Below are positions 35,317 to 46,916 of a DNA stretch of 64,000 bases, piece by piece. The position numbers were made by a program, and so were the translations under genes. The notes beneath the pieces are model-generated. The model had not been told where the DNA came from. It was given only the letters and a program-made list of their open reading frames with translations, and made no database searches. The stretch is from Streptococcus equinus ATCC 9812 (GTDB taxonomy: Bacteria; Bacillota; Bacilli; Lactobacillales; Streptococcaceae), in NCBI RefSeq assembly GCF_000187265.1, contig NZ_GL698429.1:1265698-1329697 (forward strand), in the 5' to 3' direction. Position 1 is the first letter of the stretch. Every line of letters begins with the position of its first letter.

Positions 35317-36576
35317 TTAGTCTTGTAATAAAGCTTGACGTACTAAGTTAAAAGCATACAAACATGCAATATGACGCACATCTGAACGGCTTCGTCCACC
35401 TATAATAACACGGATAGACTGAACTTTTTCTTTTGTAGCAATACCTATGAAAACTGTTCCCGCTGGATGACCTTCTAGACCATCTGGACCAGCAACTCCT
35501 GTTAAGCCAATTCCAAAATCAGCATCTGTCAGCAATCGTGACTGCTCAGCCATTTTTTCAGCTGTAAAATGACTCACAACCCCATGTTCTTGTAAATCTT
35601 TTAAAGGGATTTGAAGCATTTTTGCCTTTTCTTCAATGCTATAAGTCACAAAACCACCATTAAAAACTGCTGAAGAGCCTGGAAAATCAGCAATACTTGA
35701 TTGAAACAGACCAGCTGTCAAACTTTCTGCAGCCGTAATAGTTTTATGTTTTTGCTTAAGTAAATCAAAAACAACACACGCCATACTATTATCATCACCG
35801 TATCCATAAAGCAAATTTTCAAGCGGAATACTATTTAAAGTCTTCTTAACCAGAATCTTATGCTCAAGCTCATCCAACTTAGCCTTAGCTGTTTCAAGGT
35901 CATCAGCCTTCGTTGACAATCTAAGTGTCACTTCACCTGTTTTGGCATATGGAGCGATTGTTGGGTCTGTTTGATTTTCAATCAAATCTGACAAAACAGC
36001 TACCAACTGACTTTCCCCGATACCAAAGAAACGTAAGACACGTGAATACAATTGCTTGTGGTCACTAGATAGCAATGGCACTAAATAGTCCCAAACCATA
36101 GGCTTCAATTCACTTGGTGGTCCAGGAAGAACGACATAAGTAACACCATCAACTTCCAGAACACCACCTACAGCAAGTCCCGTACTATTTTGAAGAGGTG
36201 TTGACCCTTCAATCAATTGAGCCTGACGTTCATTATTAGCTGTTCTTGTAAATTGCGGACGTGTCGCAAAGAATTCATCCAAACGTTTACTTGCCTGTTC
36301 ATCAAAAACCAAGTTACGTCCTAAATATTTTGCCAAAGTTTGTTTTGTCAAATCATCTTCGGTTGGTCCTAAACCACCGCAAAGAACAACTAAATCACTG
36401 CGCTTACTTGCCAAATCAATGATAGACAGCAGACGTTCTTCATTGTCCCCAACTGCCGTTTGGAAAAAGACATCAATCCCTAACTTAGCAAATTCCTCTG
36501 ATAGAAATTGTGCATTCGTATTTATGATTTGTCCTGTTAAAATCTCTGTTCCAACAGCAATGATTTCAGCTTTCAT
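35317..36576 (-). CDS. cinA: CinA competence/damage-inducible protein
   Basis: A 419-residue protein with an N-terminal MoaB/MogA-like domain ([28 protein letters not shown]) and a C-terminal nicotinamide-nucleotide amidase domain ([31 protein letters not shown]). In streptococci it is a late-competence gene that helps bring RecA to the membrane. The ATG at 36576 is chosen because AGGTGG precedes it; the upstream GTG overlaps that ribosome binding site. An exact sigma-X box lies 18 bp upstream. Confidence 0.95.
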   Translation of the reverse strand: MKAEIIAVGTEILTGQIINTNAQFLSEEFAKLGIDVFFQTAVGDNEERLLSIIDLASKRSDLVVLCGGLGPTEDDLTKQTLAKYLGRNLVFDEQASKRLDEFFATRPQFTRTANNERQAQLIEGSTPLQNSTGLAVGGVLEVDGVTYVVLPGPPSELKPMVWDYLVPLLSSDHKQLYSRVLRFFGIGESQLVAVLSDLIENQTDPTIAPYAKTGEVTLRLSTKADDLETAKAKLDELEHKILVKKTLNSIPLENLLYGYGDDNSMACVVFDLLKQKHKTITAAESLTAGLFQSSIADFPGSSAVFNGGFVTYSIEEKAKMLQIPLKDLQEHGVVSHFTAEKMAEQSRLLTDADFGIGLTGVAGPDGLEGHPAGTVFIGIATKEKVQSIRVIIGGRSRSDVRHIACLYAFNLVRQALLQD

Positions 36577-36594
36577 AATTGCCACCTACTTATC

Positions 36595-36602
36595 TATTCG
36601 TA
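36595..36602 (-). promoter_or_regulatory. cin-box, sigma-X promoter of cinA-recA
   Basis: Minus strand TACGAATA, an exact ComX/SigX site, 18 bp before the cinA start codon. A T-run lies about 25-30 bp further upstream. Confidence 0.88.
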
Positions 36603-36689
36603 ATTTAATTTTATTCTACCAAAAAAAGCTGAAAATTAACGTTTTTTTGTAATAAGCTTCGCGTAAACAAGTGTAAAAACGTTGTAAAC

Positions 36690-37892
36690 TTACTTTACAC
36701 CGATGTCAACAACGGCTTTTTTCATAATTATCACAGACAAAACCGCAAGCAAAATCAAAGATAGCATAAAGTTGATTGCCATGACTGCTGAAACAGACAT
36801 TTGCTTCACCATAAAACTTAATATGCATAGTAGTAAAACACTTCCTATACGACTTACTGTTGACTTAAATGAAATCAAAGAAGAAATATTCTCAACAGAA
36901 ACCATTTTGTTAAATTGATAATTTAAAATAAATTCAATCACATAAAAGACAAAAACAAATATGAAATAAGCTGTCAAGAAAATCTCAATCTTCCCTAAAA
37001 AGAATGTCAACGGTAGAAAAACAATCAACGGACTGAACTTAAGCACACCAGCATACTTTTTAACACCATCAATGTTGATAGAATATGAAAAAAGCGTGAT
37101 GATTTGAAAAGCAATGTAAAGGAATGGAAAATACTGACTATCAATCCCCTTGCTTAAGAAAAATGATTGCCAAAGCTGAAAATGTGTCTGAAAGAAAATC
37201 TGAGTCAGGAAATCAAAAATCAGAATTAAACTCAAACGTGGCTGCTTGCGAAGTTCTTTAAAACTATCAGTAATTTGCTTTTTCAAAACCATTACATGAC
37301 TATCTTGTAGTGACTCTGACTTTGTTGTCTCTTTAAAAAAGAAAAAACTGATAAGGGTTGAAGCTACAAGAAAAACTGTCCCTAAGACATAAATATTAAT
37401 CCCAATAAAGTGATAAAGAATCCCACCTAGACTACTTCCTAGTAAGATTCCAACGATCTCTAGACGGTTACTCAAGGCCAGAAATTTTCGAAGTTCTGCT
37501 TCACGGTACGCTAATTTAAGCTGATTAATAATGTAAGCATCAAGCGTTCCACTATCTAAAGCTGCGGCAATCCCGTAACAAAACCAAGCCGCAAAAATCA
37601 AGTAAAACTGATTGCTAAATAGCACAATCAAAAACATGATGATTAAAAATAACTTTGACAGGCTGTAAAGATTTTTTCTGGAATAATTATCTGCTAATAG
37701 TCCACTTGGAAATTCAAATAAGACGATAGCAATACTATAAGCTGACTGAATGATTAGAATTTGTGATAAGCTTAAACCTTTGGCCAATAAAATTACTGTC
37801 AAAATAGAATGCGGCAGCGAATAAGCCACACTAACCAGAAAATTTGATAGTAAAAAAACTAATGTGTTCCTTTTTATGCTTAAACTTTCCAT
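36690..37892 (-). CDS. Major facilitator superfamily transporter
   Basis: A 400-residue protein with about twelve membrane helices. The loop between helices 2 and 3 reads EFPSGLLADNYSRKNLY, the MFS motif A (G-x-L-x-D-x-x-x-R-K). The substrate is unknown; efflux is likely from the subfamily look. The ATG at 37892 is chosen because a GGTGGGAG ribosome binding site precedes it. It sits between cinA and tag, where many streptococci carry an LmrP-like MFS gene. Confidence 0.85.
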   Translation of the reverse strand: MESLSIKRNTLVFLLSNFLVSVAYSLPHSILTVILLAKGLSLSQILIIQSAYSIAIVLFEFPSGLLADNYSRKNLYSLSKLFLIIMFLIVLFSNQFYLIFAAWFCYGIAAALDSGTLDAYIINQLKLAYREAELRKFLALSNRLEIVGILLGSSLGGILYHFIGINIYVLGTVFLVASTLISFFFFKETTKSESLQDSHVMVLKKQITDSFKELRKQPRLSLILIFDFLTQIFFQTHFQLWQSFFLSKGIDSQYFPFLYIAFQIITLFSYSINIDGVKKYAGVLKFSPLIVFLPLTFFLGKIEIFLTAYFIFVFVFYVIEFILNYQFNKMVSVENISSLISFKSTVSRIGSVLLLCILSFMVKQMSVSAVMAINFMLSLILLAVLSVIIMKKAVVDIGVK

Positions 37893-37991
37893 ATCTCCCA
37901 CCAACCTTTCACAGAATTTTCTTTACAGAATACCGTATTTCACTAGTAGTGTCAAGATGTTTTACAGATAATTGACAAGAGTGTCAAAAAA

Positions 37992-38016
37992 AGCCACCTG
38001 ACACTATCAGATGACT
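37992..38016 (-). terminator. Terminator after tag
   Basis: Minus strand AGTCATCTGA / TCAGGTGGCT stem with G-U pairs, then TTTTTTT; it begins within the last codons of tag. Confidence 0.8.
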
Positions 38017-38572
38017 AAATTGATTTAAAATCACAATCTATTTCATGGTCATTTACCAAACCTGCTGCCTGAAGAAAAGAATAAACACAAACAGGACCTA
38101 CAAATTTAAAGCCACGTTTTTTTAACTCCTTAGAAAGATTTTCAGATAAAGGCGTGCTAGCTGGAAAATTCGCGTAATCCTCCACCTCATTTATGATAGG
38201 AGCGTAACCAACCCAACGCCAAAGATACTCATCAAAAGAGCCAAATTCTTTCTGAATCTTGATAAAAGCTTTAGCATTTGTACGTGTCGCAAAAATCTTA
38301 CGACGATTTCGAACAATTTCAGGATTTTGAAGAAGCATTTCAAGTTCTTCATCAGTCATTTGCGCCACTTTTGTCACATCGTAGTCATAAAAAGATTGTT
38401 TAAATGCTGCGCGCTTATTAAGAATAGTCTCCCAAGAAAGTCCCGCTTGATAAGTTTCAAGACATAAAAGCTCAAAAAGTGCTTGATCATCATGCAGTGG
38501 CTTTCCCCACTCAGTATCATGATAAACAACATACAAAGGATTATTTTCCCTTACCCAACTACAACGTTTCAT
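38015..38572 (-). CDS. tag: DNA-3-methyladenine glycosylase I
   Basis: A 185-residue base-excision enzyme starting MKRCSWVRENNPLYVVYHD, with the conserved EWGKPLHDD and the catalytic-pocket Glu-x-x-x-x-GLSW segment (ETYQAGLSWETIL). Zinc ligands include the N-terminal Cys and the C-terminal HEIDC. The ATG at 38572 lies 9 bp after GGAG; the earlier ATG overlaps the ribosome binding site. It lies in the tag-ruvA-mutL cluster. Confidence 0.93.
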   Translation of the reverse strand: MKRCSWVRENNPLYVVYHDTEWGKPLHDDQALFELLCLETYQAGLSWETILNKRAAFKQSFYDYDVTKVAQMTDEELEMLLQNPEIVRNRRKIFATRTNAKAFIKIQKEFGSFDEYLWRWVGYAPIINEVEDYANFPASTPLSENLSKELKKRGFKFVGPVCVYSFLQAAGLVNDHEIDCDFKSI

Positions 38573-38601
38573 GTGAAACATCTCCTGTAATTCCTTAATA
38601 A

Positions 38602-39195
38602 CTAGCCCTTCATCAACATCTTAAGGCTTGATTTGATGTATTGTTCTGCGGTTTCATTTGTACCTTCAAAGAACTTACGAATTTTCTTAAGTTCTGCTGC
38701 CTTATAGCCAAGTGCCAAAAGAGCTTCCATGGCCTCTTCAAGCTGTTCGTTTGCCACTGCTTTTGCCTGAGAAGCTAAGCCATTTTCCATAGAAACATCA
38801 GCAAACTTACCAGCTAAATCAAGCACCACTTGTTGAGCTGTTTTTTTACCGATTTTTGGAAATTTCATCAGATAACGAATATCACTATTGTCAATAGCAG
38901 TTACGAGACCTTCATTATCATCCACTGCGATAATCGCTAACGCTGTTGTCGGACCAATTCCAGAAACTGAAATAAGGTTAAGAAAGACTGCTTTTTCATC
39001 TTCTGTATGAAAGCCAAACAAAAGCTGTGCATCTTCTCGAACAACTTGATGAAGGTAGATTTGAACATCTTGATTCATCAAGTCAGAAAAACTATATGGA
39101 TTAGCAACGTTGATAATGTAGCCTAATCCTCCAGCTTCAACGACAATATATTTTGCAGTAATTTTAGTTAATTTTCCTTTGATATAATCGTACAT
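38602..39195 (-). CDS. ruvA: Holliday junction branch migration protein RuvA
   Basis: A 197-residue RuvA beginning [20 protein letters not shown], with two helix-hairpin-helix motifs ([14 protein letters not shown] and [16 protein letters not shown]) and a C-terminal RuvB-binding domain. It binds four-way junctions and loads RuvB. It starts directly after the mutL stop with no gap, so the two are translationally coupled. Confidence 0.96.
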   Translation of the reverse strand: MYDYIKGKLTKITAKYIVVEAGGLGYIINVANPYSFSDLMNQDVQIYLHQVVREDAQLLFGFHTEDEKAVFLNLISVSGIGPTTALAIIAVDDNEGLVTAIDNSDIRYLMKFPKIGKKTAQQVVLDLAGKFADVSMENGLASQAKAVANEQLEEAMEALLALGYKAAELKKIRKFFEGTNETAEQYIKSSLKMLMKG

Positions 39196-41139
39196 TTAGT
39201 ATTTTCCTAACTCTCTTAAACTTGTATGATTTTCTTGAATACGACGGAACATCTTTTCCATGTCTGATTTGGTAAAATTGACCAGGACAGGACGACCGTG
39301 TGGACAGTTATACGGATTCTTACATTGTGATAATTGCACTAAAAGTTGACGTGCTGAATAATCATCAAGAGTGTGATTAGCTTTAATTGAACGTTTACAT
39401 GACATCATAATCGCTAACTCTGCACGGTATTTTTTGACAGATACTTCATTCGTCAAAAGCAACATATCACACATTTCATAAACAGCCGATTCGATCTCCT
39501 CTTCTTTCATCCAAATAGGATGTTCACGAAGAATAAATGTATTGTTCCCATATGGTTCTAGATTGATGCCAACTTGATTTAAAAGCTCCATTTTTTCTTG
39601 AAGCTTGATAAAATCTGCTCCAGAAAACTCAAACAAATATGGCATGAGCAATTGTTGGAGTGAAGCATCGACGTCACCAATTTTGTCACGATAATATTCA
39701 TATTTAACACGTTCCTGCGCCGCATGTTGGTCAATGATATAAAGTCCACCGTTTCCTTGCGCAAAAAGATATGTCCCATGCATCTGACCAAAATAATCAA
39801 GTTCAGGGAAAGTTGATGATTCTTCACCATCAAGATTTTCGAGCAACTTATTAATTTTAGATTTATTTTTGAAATCAAGGTCATCATGCTCGCCATCTGC
39901 AAGGTTTCCCTGAGTAGAACGCTGTGCGTATTTGACTGAAGACTGTTTGTCAACTTCCTTGACAGGTGTGTCAACCTCATTATACAGCTGAACTGGCTGC
40001 TCTTCAACAGTATCTGATTTCACAAAGAAATCATGACGCTCTTTGTCATAATAAAGATTTGATTGTTTTAGGGGAAGACTCGTTTGCTCTGGTTTAGGCA
40101 TGCCACGAGTGCTTGACTCAGCTAGATTTTCAAGAGCATCTGGAATCAAATCCTGAGCACGTAAACTCTCTGCAATAGCTGAGCTGATGAGAGTCATCAG
40201 TTCTTTTTCTTTTGAAATACGAACTTCTTGCTTTGTTGGATGAACATTGACATCAGCAAGATAAGGGTCAATCTGGATATCAATGACAGCAATCGGGAAA
40301 CGACCAACCATCAATTTTGAACCATAGCCGTCCAAGATGGCACGATTCAGTAAGAAATTTTTGATGTAACGTCCGTTAATCAAAATCGTAATATAATTAC
40401 GATTCGCACGCGTCAATTCAGGTAAACTAATGTAACCTGATACTTCAAAATCAAGATCTGCATTTGAAATCTCAATCATCTTCTTAGCTGTGTTTAAGCC
40501 ATAAATCCCAGCAATCGCTTGGCGCAAATCTCCAGTACCTGATGTCGTTGTCATCTGACGTCCATCATTAATCAAAGTGAAGGCAATTTCAGGATGTGCC
40601 AAACTCAAACGATTGACCACATCAACAATATGTGCCAACTCTGACTGTAGACTCTTCATATACTTAAGACGAGCTGGTGTGTTGTAAAACAGATTTTCAA
40701 CTGTAATTTTTGTTCCAACGGGCGTTGAGATTGGCTCTTGTTTTTCAATTTCGCCACCCTTAGCAATCAAAAGCGTCCCATAATTTTCATCAGCCGTTGC
40801 TGTTTTCACCGTAAAATGACTGATTGAAGCGATGGAAGGAATGGCTTCGCCACGGAAACCAAGCGTTCTGATTCGAAACAGGTCGGCTTGACTTTTAATT
40901 TTACTAGTCGCGTGACGGTGCAAACTAAGAGCAACATCCTCTTGAGCAATTCCCTCACCGTTATCAGTAACTTGGATTTTTTTCAAACCAGACTCTTCGA
41001 TTTCAATAGTAATCTGACTGCTTCCAGCATCAATCGAATTTTCTACTAATTCCTTGACCACGCTAGCCGGGCGTTCAATAACCTCACCAGCAGCAATTTG
41101 GTTGGCTAGAACCTCTGGTAACTCGATAATTTTACTCAT
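39196..41139 (-). CDS. mutL: DNA mismatch repair protein MutL
   Basis: A 647-residue GHKL ATPase: [21 protein letters not shown], then the DAGSSQI and [12 protein letters not shown] nucleotide-binding motifs, a variable linker, and a C-terminal dimerisation/endonuclease domain with [12 protein letters not shown] and the zinc-binding CPHGRP motif. It couples MutS mismatch recognition to strand incision. It follows mutS by about 110 bp with a terminator between, so it can be expressed separately. Confidence 0.97.
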   Translation of the reverse strand: MSKIIELPEVLANQIAAGEVIERPASVVKELVENSIDAGSSQITIEIEESGLKKIQVTDNGEGIAQEDVALSLHRHATSKIKSQADLFRIRTLGFRGEAIPSIASISHFTVKTATADENYGTLLIAKGGEIEKQEPISTPVGTKITVENLFYNTPARLKYMKSLQSELAHIVDVVNRLSLAHPEIAFTLINDGRQMTTTSGTGDLRQAIAGIYGLNTAKKMIEISNADLDFEVSGYISLPELTRANRNYITILINGRYIKNFLLNRAILDGYGSKLMVGRFPIAVIDIQIDPYLADVNVHPTKQEVRISKEKELMTLISSAIAESLRAQDLIPDALENLAESSTRGMPKPEQTSLPLKQSNLYYDKERHDFFVKSDTVEEQPVQLYNEVDTPVKEVDKQSSVKYAQRSTQGNLADGEHDDLDFKNKSKINKLLENLDGEESSTFPELDYFGQMHGTYLFAQGNGGLYIIDQHAAQERVKYEYYRDKIGDVDASLQQLLMPYLFEFSGADFIKLQEKMELLNQVGINLEPYGNNTFILREHPIWMKEEEIESAVYEMCDMLLLTNEVSVKKYRAELAIMMSCKRSIKANHTLDDYSARQLLVQLSQCKNPYNCPHGRPVLVNFTKSDMEKMFRRIQENHTSLRELGKY

Positions 41140-41218
41140 AATTTATCTGATAGAAGCGCTCAAAGGCTGCCTATCTTCCTTTCATTAACGATTGTTTACC
41201 TCTAATTATAACACAAAG

Positions 41219-41246
41219 TAAAAAGGCAATCCTTTTTTGATTGCCT
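41219..41246 (-). terminator. Terminator after mutS
   Basis: Minus strand GGCAATC / GATTGCC stem with an A/T-rich loop followed by TTTTTAC, immediately beyond the mutS stop. Confidence 0.75.
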
Positions 41247-41252
41247 CCTTAT

Positions 41253-43823
41253 TTATAACATATTTTTCAATTCATAGATGACATTCATAGCCTGCATAGG
41301 TGTCAAGTTCATCAAATCAACTTTCTTAAGTGCTTCAATCACTTCTTGATTAGAAGAATCTTCTGCAAAAAGACTTAATTGCTCCGCTACAGGTTCTGAA
41401 ACTTCTGACTCAGTTGCTAAGGGTTCACTGTCAACTTCTGGTGTCAAATGATGCTGCGCAGCACCTGATTCAAGATTAGTTAAAATGCTGTCTGCACGCT
41501 GCAATAAGTCTTCTGGTAGGCCTGCAATTTTTGCAACGTGAATACCATAGGATTTATCAGCTGGTCCTTCTGCAATCTTGTGAAGGAAAGTCACATCACC
41601 ATTACGTTCAAGGGTTGCAACATGGACGTTGACAAGGTGTGTCAACGTCGTTGACAGAGCTGTCAATTCATGATAGTGCGTTGCAAACATCGTTTTAGCC
41701 CCAATATGGTCATGAATATACTCAATAATAGATTGTGCCAAAGCCATACCATCATAGGTAGCCGTACCACGTCCCAATTCATCAAAGAGAATCAAAGACT
41801 GATCACTAGCACGTTTAATAGCTTGGTTAGCTTCCATCATTTCTACCATGAAGGTTGACTGACCTGAAATCAAGTCATCTGCTGCACCAATACGTGTGAA
41901 AATAGCATCGAAGACTGGTAGGCTGACACTTTCAGCAGCGACATAAGACCCCATTTGTGCCATGATAACAGTCAATGCTAGCTGACGCATATAAGTTGAC
42001 TTACCACTCATATTAGGACCAGTAATCAACTGAATATTAGTATTTCTACCAAATGTAATCGTATTTGGAATATATTCCTGAGTGCCCATGACTTTTTCAA
42101 CAACGGCATGGCGACCTTTTTCAATCTTAATCTCATGGCTATCGTTGAAAGTTGGACGTACATAATGATTGTTTTCAGCAACCACAGCTAAACTTTGCAA
42201 AACATCGACTGTTGAAATGGCTTTTGCTAAGTCTTGCAAACGAGAAATATAACGTTCAACCTGCGCACGAACACGCTTGAAAATATCGTATTCTAGGCTT
42301 GCTGATTGTTCACGCGCTTCTAACATTTCACCTTCAATTTTAGCCAGTTCTGCCGTACCAAAACGTTCTGAATTCTTCAAAGTTGCTTTACGGAAGAAAT
42401 AATCTGGCACTAAAGAAAGGTTAGAATTTGTGACATGGAAATAATAGCCATCTTTTTTATTGTAATCAATTTTTAGATTTGTAATACCACTTGCGGCACG
42501 TTCTTTGGCTTCAATCTCAGCAATCCAGCTTGTGCCTTCACGCATGACTTTGCGGTATTTATCCAAAGTCTCATCAAAACCAGTTCTAATGATACTACCT
42601 TCTGTGATAACAGCTTGAGCATCTGGGGCAATAGCAGAGCTAATCAATGATTCCAACTCAGGAAGAGTGTCAATGCTGTTGACAAGTTTGTCAAGGTATG
42701 GACTTTCAAAGGATTCCAAAATAGCCTTGATAGTAGGCACTTGCCCCAAAGTATGACCGAGTTGAAGAAGGTCTTTTGGATTAGCTTTACCAAATGACAC
42801 ACGACTCGCCAAGCGTTCAATATCATAAACACCCTTAAGACTATCCGTCAAATCACTACGCTCAAAGAAATTGTCTAAGAAAACTTGAATGATATTTTGA
42901 CGTTCTTCGATTTGTTCTCGATTAACCAAAGGACGGTCAATCCAATTACGCAAAAGACGCATACCCATAGCAGTCTTTGTCTCATCAAGTAACCAATAAA
43001 GACTACCGTGTTTCTTGCTTGTACGTGCATTTTCTAACAAATCAAGACTTGATTTTGTCGTATAAGACATTTGAAGATAATCTTTGATTTCATAGTGAAC
43101 CAATTTTTGCAAATGGCTGAGCTCACGTTTTTGAGTGGTATGGACGTACTGTAGTAATTTCTCAGCAGCTGAAATCTCCAAAGATGCCAAATTAGAATCA
43201 ATCAAGTGCACATCTTCAAAACGCTCTTGTTCAAACGATAAAAGCAAGTTGAGTTGTTTAACAAGACTGTGTTTTTCTTCTTCTGAAAGTTCGTAGCCAA
43301 CAACAATCTCACGTGCTTTAAGGTTTAGGATTTCACTTTTAAGACTGGCAAAATCTGACAGACTTGTCGCATAAAACTCACCTGTCGACACATCCATGTA
43401 GGCTAAACCAAAAGTCTTGCCATCAGAATCAATAGCCACCAAGAAATTATTGGCATTGTCAGGTTTTGTCGAATCAACTGCCGTACCTGGCGTAATGACT
43501 TGAACAACTTCACGTTTTACAACACCGACTGCTTTCTTGGGATCTTCCATTTGTTCTGCAATCGCAACTTTGTAGCCCATTTCAACAAGGACATCAATAT
43601 ATTGCTGAGCTGAGTGATATGGTACCCCTGCCATTGGAATAGGATTTTCAGCGTTTTTATTTCGACTAGTCAAACTAATCTCTAAAATCTGTGCAGCCTT
43701 AACTGCATCATCGTAAAATAATTCGTAAAAATCTCCCATGCGGAAAAGTAAAAAAGCATCTGGATAGTCTTTTTTAACATCCAAATACTGTTGCATGCCT
43801 GGAGAAATTTTATCTTTTGTCAT
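41253..43823 (-). CDS. mutS: DNA mismatch recognition protein MutS
   Basis: A 856-residue MutS: the N-terminal mismatch-binding motif [11 protein letters not shown] (Phe-x-Glu), connector, lever and clamp domains, then the ATPase with Walker [15 protein letters not shown] and [18 protein letters not shown]. The C-terminal tail includes [14 protein letters not shown]. The ATG at 43823 lies 7 bp after GAGGAG; an adjacent GTG is a poorer choice. It overlaps ylbF by 14 bp. Confidence 0.97.
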   Translation of the reverse strand: MTKDKISPGMQQYLDVKKDYPDAFLLFRMGDFYELFYDDAVKAAQILEISLTSRNKNAENPIPMAGVPYHSAQQYIDVLVEMGYKVAIAEQMEDPKKAVGVVKREVVQVITPGTAVDSTKPDNANNFLVAIDSDGKTFGLAYMDVSTGEFYATSLSDFASLKSEILNLKAREIVVGYELSEEEKHSLVKQLNLLLSFEQERFEDVHLIDSNLASLEISAAEKLLQYVHTTQKRELSHLQKLVHYEIKDYLQMSYTTKSSLDLLENARTSKKHGSLYWLLDETKTAMGMRLLRNWIDRPLVNREQIEERQNIIQVFLDNFFERSDLTDSLKGVYDIERLASRVSFGKANPKDLLQLGHTLGQVPTIKAILESFESPYLDKLVNSIDTLPELESLISSAIAPDAQAVITEGSIIRTGFDETLDKYRKVMREGTSWIAEIEAKERAASGITNLKIDYNKKDGYYFHVTNSNLSLVPDYFFRKATLKNSERFGTAELAKIEGEMLEAREQSASLEYDIFKRVRAQVERYISRLQDLAKAISTVDVLQSLAVVAENNHYVRPTFNDSHEIKIEKGRHAVVEKVMGTQEYIPNTITFGRNTNIQLITGPNMSGKSTYMRQLALTVIMAQMGSYVAAESVSLPVFDAIFTRIGAADDLISGQSTFMVEMMEANQAIKRASDQSLILFDELGRGTATYDGMALAQSIIEYIHDHIGAKTMFATHYHELTALSTTLTHLVNVHVATLERNGDVTFLHKIAEGPADKSYGIHVAKIAGLPEDLLQRADSILTNLESGAAQHHLTPEVDSEPLATESEVSEPVAEQLSLFAEDSSNQEVIEALKKVDLMNLTPMQAMNVIYELKNML

Positions 43824-44163
43824 CACTTAACTCCTCGTTAATTTTCATTTCCAAGCTGTTTGTAATATATTGAATCAGATCACTCGCATCTTGCATTTTA
43901 TCACGATAATCTTTAACAATTGGAAGTTCTGATAATTCCTCTTGCAGCTGGTCAGCCTGCATACCAGCAGTTTTCTCAGCAACTGTTTTATCAATCTTTT
44001 GAAATAAAACAGCTTCTTGCTGGTATGCCTTCATCTCTTTGACCAAACTGTCTAGTTCTGGAAATTCTTTAATCTTTTTTTCTGCCTTTTGAAATTCGAC
44101 TACGCTATCATGCTTTTGGATAGTTTCAACCAAATGTTCAACGGCTTGATTATAGTCAATCAT
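43810..44163 (-). CDS. YlbF/YmcA family protein
   Basis: A 117-residue helical protein of the Com_YlbF (DUF964) family: [20 protein letters not shown] and [20 protein letters not shown]. In Bacillus the family members form a complex that influences RNase Y and competence/biofilm. In streptococci this gene is found between argR and mutS, as here. It overlaps argR by 4 bp and mutS by 14 bp, so the genes are co-transcribed. Confidence 0.88.
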   Translation of the reverse strand: MIDYNQAVEHLVETIQKHDSVVEFQKAEKKIKEFPELDSLVKEMKAYQQEAVLFQKIDKTVAEKTAGMQADQLQEELSELPIVKDYRDKMQDASDLIQYITNSLEMKINEELSDDKR

Positions 44164-44597
44164 AGCCCTGTTGCTAAATCACGCTCAAATGCTTGAGCAG
44201 TTTCTTCATCCTTGCAAATAACCAATAGCGTATCAGCACCTGCTACGGTTCCAAGGATTTCTGAAATATCGCTACTGTCAATCAAGTTTGCCAAAACATC
44301 AGCTTCCCCAAGATTAGTATGAAGCACAAGCATGAAACCAGCACGAGCCACTTTCAAAATATATGAGCGAATGTTAGCTCCAAAAGTTGTCTCTGACGTT
44401 TCAGACAAACTGTAATAAAGTTTTCCAGAAGCATCACGCAATTTTAAGAGCCCAATCTCACGAAGGTCACGTGATAGGGTTGCTTGTGTGACGTTAATAC
44501 CTTCTTCTTGCAAATGTCGCTTGATTTCTTCTTGGGTTCCAATATGCCCAGATTGAATCAATCGTTTGATTCGATTTTGACGTTCTATTTTATTCAT
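44160..44597 (-). CDS. argR: ArgR-family arginine repressor
   Basis: A 145-residue regulator with an N-terminal winged helix ([35 protein letters not shown]) and a C-terminal hexamerisation/arginine-binding domain with [13 protein letters not shown]. It senses arginine and controls arginine metabolism; several paralogs usually coexist in streptococci. It is divergent from argS and first in the argR-ylbF-mutS group. Confidence 0.94.
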   Translation of the reverse strand: MNKIERQNRIKRLIQSGHIGTQEEIKRHLQEEGINVTQATLSRDLREIGLLKLRDASGKLYYSLSETSETTFGANIRSYILKVARAGFMLVLHTNLGEADVLANLIDSSDISEILGTVAGADTLLVICKDEETAQAFERDLATGL

Positions 44598-44610
44598 CTA
44601 AGTTTCCCTT

Positions 44611-44626
44611 TGTGTATATTTATCCT
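44611..44626. promoter_or_regulatory. Candidate ARG box in the argR-argS gap
   Basis: TGTGTATATTTATCCT resembles one half of the ARG box (TNTGNATWWWWATNCANA); the right half is degenerate. It lies just upstream of argR, consistent with autoregulation. Confidence 0.3.
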
Positions 44627-44786
44627 TAAAATTATACCAAAAAAATAAAATATTTTCACCCTTTCACAGCCCATCTTTCCTTTAATAGCTTAATTTTTCT
44701 TACTTCAAACGTTTTCTTGACAGGAACCTCGTTTATTTCTTATTTTTATGTTAAAATAATATGACTAACTAATTTAGGAGAAAATC

Positions 44787-46478
44787 ATGGATACTAAACG
44801 TACAATTGCAGAACGCATTCAAACTATTGTTCCAGAATTAGACCAAGAACAAATTGTTAATCTGCTTGAAATCCCAAAAAATTCTGATATGGGTGACCTT
44901 GCTTTCCCTGCATTCTCATTGGCTCGAATCCTCCGTAAAGCACCACAAATGATTGCAGCTGATATTGCTGAAAAATTGGATAAAACAGGTTTTGAAAAAA
45001 TTGAAGCTGTTGGTCCATACATCAACTTCTTCCTTGATAAAAAAAGCATCTCTGCTGATGTTCTAGGAAAAGTTATCGCAAACGGAAGCGACTATGCTAG
45101 CCAAGATTTAGGACAAGGTCGCAATGTTGCTATCGATATGTCTAGCCCAAACATCGCTAAACCATTCTCAATTGGACACCTTCGTTCAACTGTTATCGGT
45201 GATAGCTTGGCTAATATTTTTGAAAAAATCGGTTATAAAGCTGTTAAAATCAATCACCTTGGTGACTGGGGTAAACAGTTCGGTATGTTGATTGTTGCCT
45301 ACAAAAAATGGGGTGACGAAGAAGCTGTTAAAGCTCATCCAATCGACGAACTCTTGAAACTTTACGTTCGTATCAACGCTGAAGCTGAAACTAAACCAGA
45401 ACTTGATGAAGAAGCTCGCGAATGGTTCCGTAAATTGGAAGCAGGCGACGAAGAAGCTATCTCACTATGGCAATGGTTCCGTGACGAAAGTCTTGTAGAA
45501 TTCAACCGCCTTTACAATGAACTTGGTGTTTCATTTGATAGCTTTAACGGTGAAGCTTTCTACAATGACAAAATGGATGAAGTTGTCGATATCTTGACTG
45601 AAAAAGGTCTTCTTGAAGAATCTCAAGGTGCTCAAGTTGTTAACCTTGAAAAATATGGTATCGAACACCCAGCACTTATCAAAAAATCTGACGGTGCAAC
45701 ACTTTACATCACACGTGACTTGGCTGCCGCTCTTTACCGCAAACGTACTTATGACTTTGCCAAAGCCATCTACGTCGTTGGTAACGAACAATCAGCTCAC
45801 TTCAAACAATTAAAAGCCGTTCTTAACGAAATGGACTTCAAATGGAATGAAGATATTACTCACGTGCCATTTGGTCTTGTTACAAAAGAAGGTAAAAAAC
45901 TATCAACTCGTAAAGGTAATGTTATCCTTCTTGAACCAACAATCGCTGAAGCTGTTAAACGCGCTGAAGACCAAATCAACGCTAAAAATCCTAACCTTGC
46001 TAACAAAGAAGCTGTCGCTCACGCCGTTGGTGTTGGAGCAATCAAATTCTACGATTTGAAAACAGACCGCTTGAATGGTTATGACTTTGACCTTGATGCT
46101 ATGGTATCATTTGAAGGTGAAACTGGACCTTATGTTCAATACACTCACGCTCGTATCCAATCAATCCTTCGCAAAGCTGAGTTTACACCATCTGTAAATG
46201 ACGTTTACAGCCTTAACGATGCTGAAAGCTGGGAAATTATCAAACTTATCCAAGACTTCCCACGTATTATCAAACGTGCAGCTGACAATTTTGAGCCATC
46301 AATCATTGCAAAATTCGCTATCAGCCTTGCACAAAGCTTCAACAAATATTACGCACACACACGTATCCTTGACGAAAATCCGGAACGTGACAGCCGTCTA
46401 GCTCTCAGCTACGCAACTGCTACTGTTCTTAAAGAAGCACTTCGTCTTCTTGGCGTTGAAACACCAAACGAAATGTAA
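44787..46478 (+). CDS. argS: Arginyl-tRNA synthetase
   Basis: A 563-residue class I synthetase: an N-terminal Add-1 tRNA-recognition domain, the HIGH-like signature [16 protein letters not shown], the KMSKS region as KLSTRKGNV, and a C-terminal anticodon-binding domain ending [10 protein letters not shown] (class I ArgRS). An extended -10 (TGTTAAAAT, 44749-44757) and AGGAG precede the ATG. It is divergent from argR, the conserved arrangement. Confidence 0.97.
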   Translation: MDTKRTIAERIQTIVPELDQEQIVNLLEIPKNSDMGDLAFPAFSLARILRKAPQMIAADIAEKLDKTGFEKIEAVGPYINFFLDKKSISADVLGKVIANGSDYASQDLGQGRNVAIDMSSPNIAKPFSIGHLRSTVIGDSLANIFEKIGYKAVKINHLGDWGKQFGMLIVAYKKWGDEEAVKAHPIDELLKLYVRINAEAETKPELDEEAREWFRKLEAGDEEAISLWQWFRDESLVEFNRLYNELGVSFDSFNGEAFYNDKMDEVVDILTEKGLLEESQGAQVVNLEKYGIEHPALIKKSDGATLYITRDLAAALYRKRTYDFAKAIYVVGNEQSAHFKQLKAVLNEMDFKWNEDITHVPFGLVTKEGKKLSTRKGNVILLEPTIAEAVKRAEDQINAKNPNLANKEAVAHAVGVGAIKFYDLKTDRLNGYDFDLDAMVSFEGETGPYVQYTHARIQSILRKAEFTPSVNDVYSLNDAESWEIIKLIQDFPRIIKRAADNFEPSIIAKFAISLAQSFNKYYAHTRILDENPERDSRLALSYATATVLKEALRLLGVETPNEM

Positions 46479-46496
46479 TCATTTCTGACAATATAT

Positions 46497-46532
46497 AAAA
46501 AAGAGAGTTGGAATCTGTCGACTCTCTTTTTT
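46497..46532 (+). terminator. Terminator after argS
   Basis: AAAAAAGAGAGT / ACTCTCTTTTTT stem with a 12-nt loop and T-run, 18 bp after the stop. Confidence 0.88.
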
Positions 46533-46533
46533 C

Positions 46534-46562
46534 TTGACCTTTTTGAGCTAAAATAATAAACT
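46534..46562 (+). promoter_or_regulatory. Promoter of the immunity-type gene
   Basis: TTGACC, 17-bp spacer, TAAACT, directly after the argS terminator. Confidence 0.7.
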
Positions 46563-46592
46563 ATTGCCATAATCATAAAGGAGATTTTTATT

Positions 46593-46886
46593 ATGACAAT
46601 GGAAAATCATCTCATGGAATTGCTCAGTAAAGCTTATGCTAGCTTACCTGATAGCGAACCTCTAAAAACAGACATCTTTGCACTTGCTAAAGATTTGGAA
46701 AAAAACGAACACGATCAACTAGCACGTACCAAATTAGCTCATGCCATTTCTATGTATGTGCTAACGCATAAACTCAAGACATCACCTGAAATTACAGCAC
46801 TTTACAAAGAAATTGCTGATAGCCCTGAAAAATATAAAGGTTATGCCGCTACTGCTATTATGTTAGGCAGCCTCTTTCATCCATAG
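46593..46886 (+). CDS. EntA-type bacteriocin immunity protein
   Basis: A 97-residue soluble, helical protein (MTMENHLMELLSKAYASLPD; LAHAISMYVLTHKLKTSPEI) with the size and helix pattern of the enterocin A immunity family, which protects against class II bacteriocins acting on the mannose PTS. AAAGGAG lies 8 bp before the ATG. No bacteriocin gene or ABC exporter lies beside it, so it is an orphan with its own promoter and terminator. Confidence 0.75.
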   Translation: MTMENHLMELLSKAYASLPDSEPLKTDIFALAKDLEKNEHDQLARTKLAHAISMYVLTHKLKTSPEITALYKEIADSPEKYKGYAATAIMLGSLFHP

Positions 46887-46888
46887 TC

Positions 46889-46916
46889 AAAAAGACTGTT
46901 TTAACGGTCTTTTTTT
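46889..46916. terminator. Bidirectional terminator between immunity gene and esterase
   Basis: AAAAAGAC / GTCTTTTT stem with flanking A and T runs, serving the convergent genes on both sides; it overlaps the esterase stop codon. Confidence 0.75.

Noticed and set aside
39579..40007. 142-codon ORF in another frame of mutL
   Set aside because: Same-strand alternative frame of an intact mutL with no start signals.
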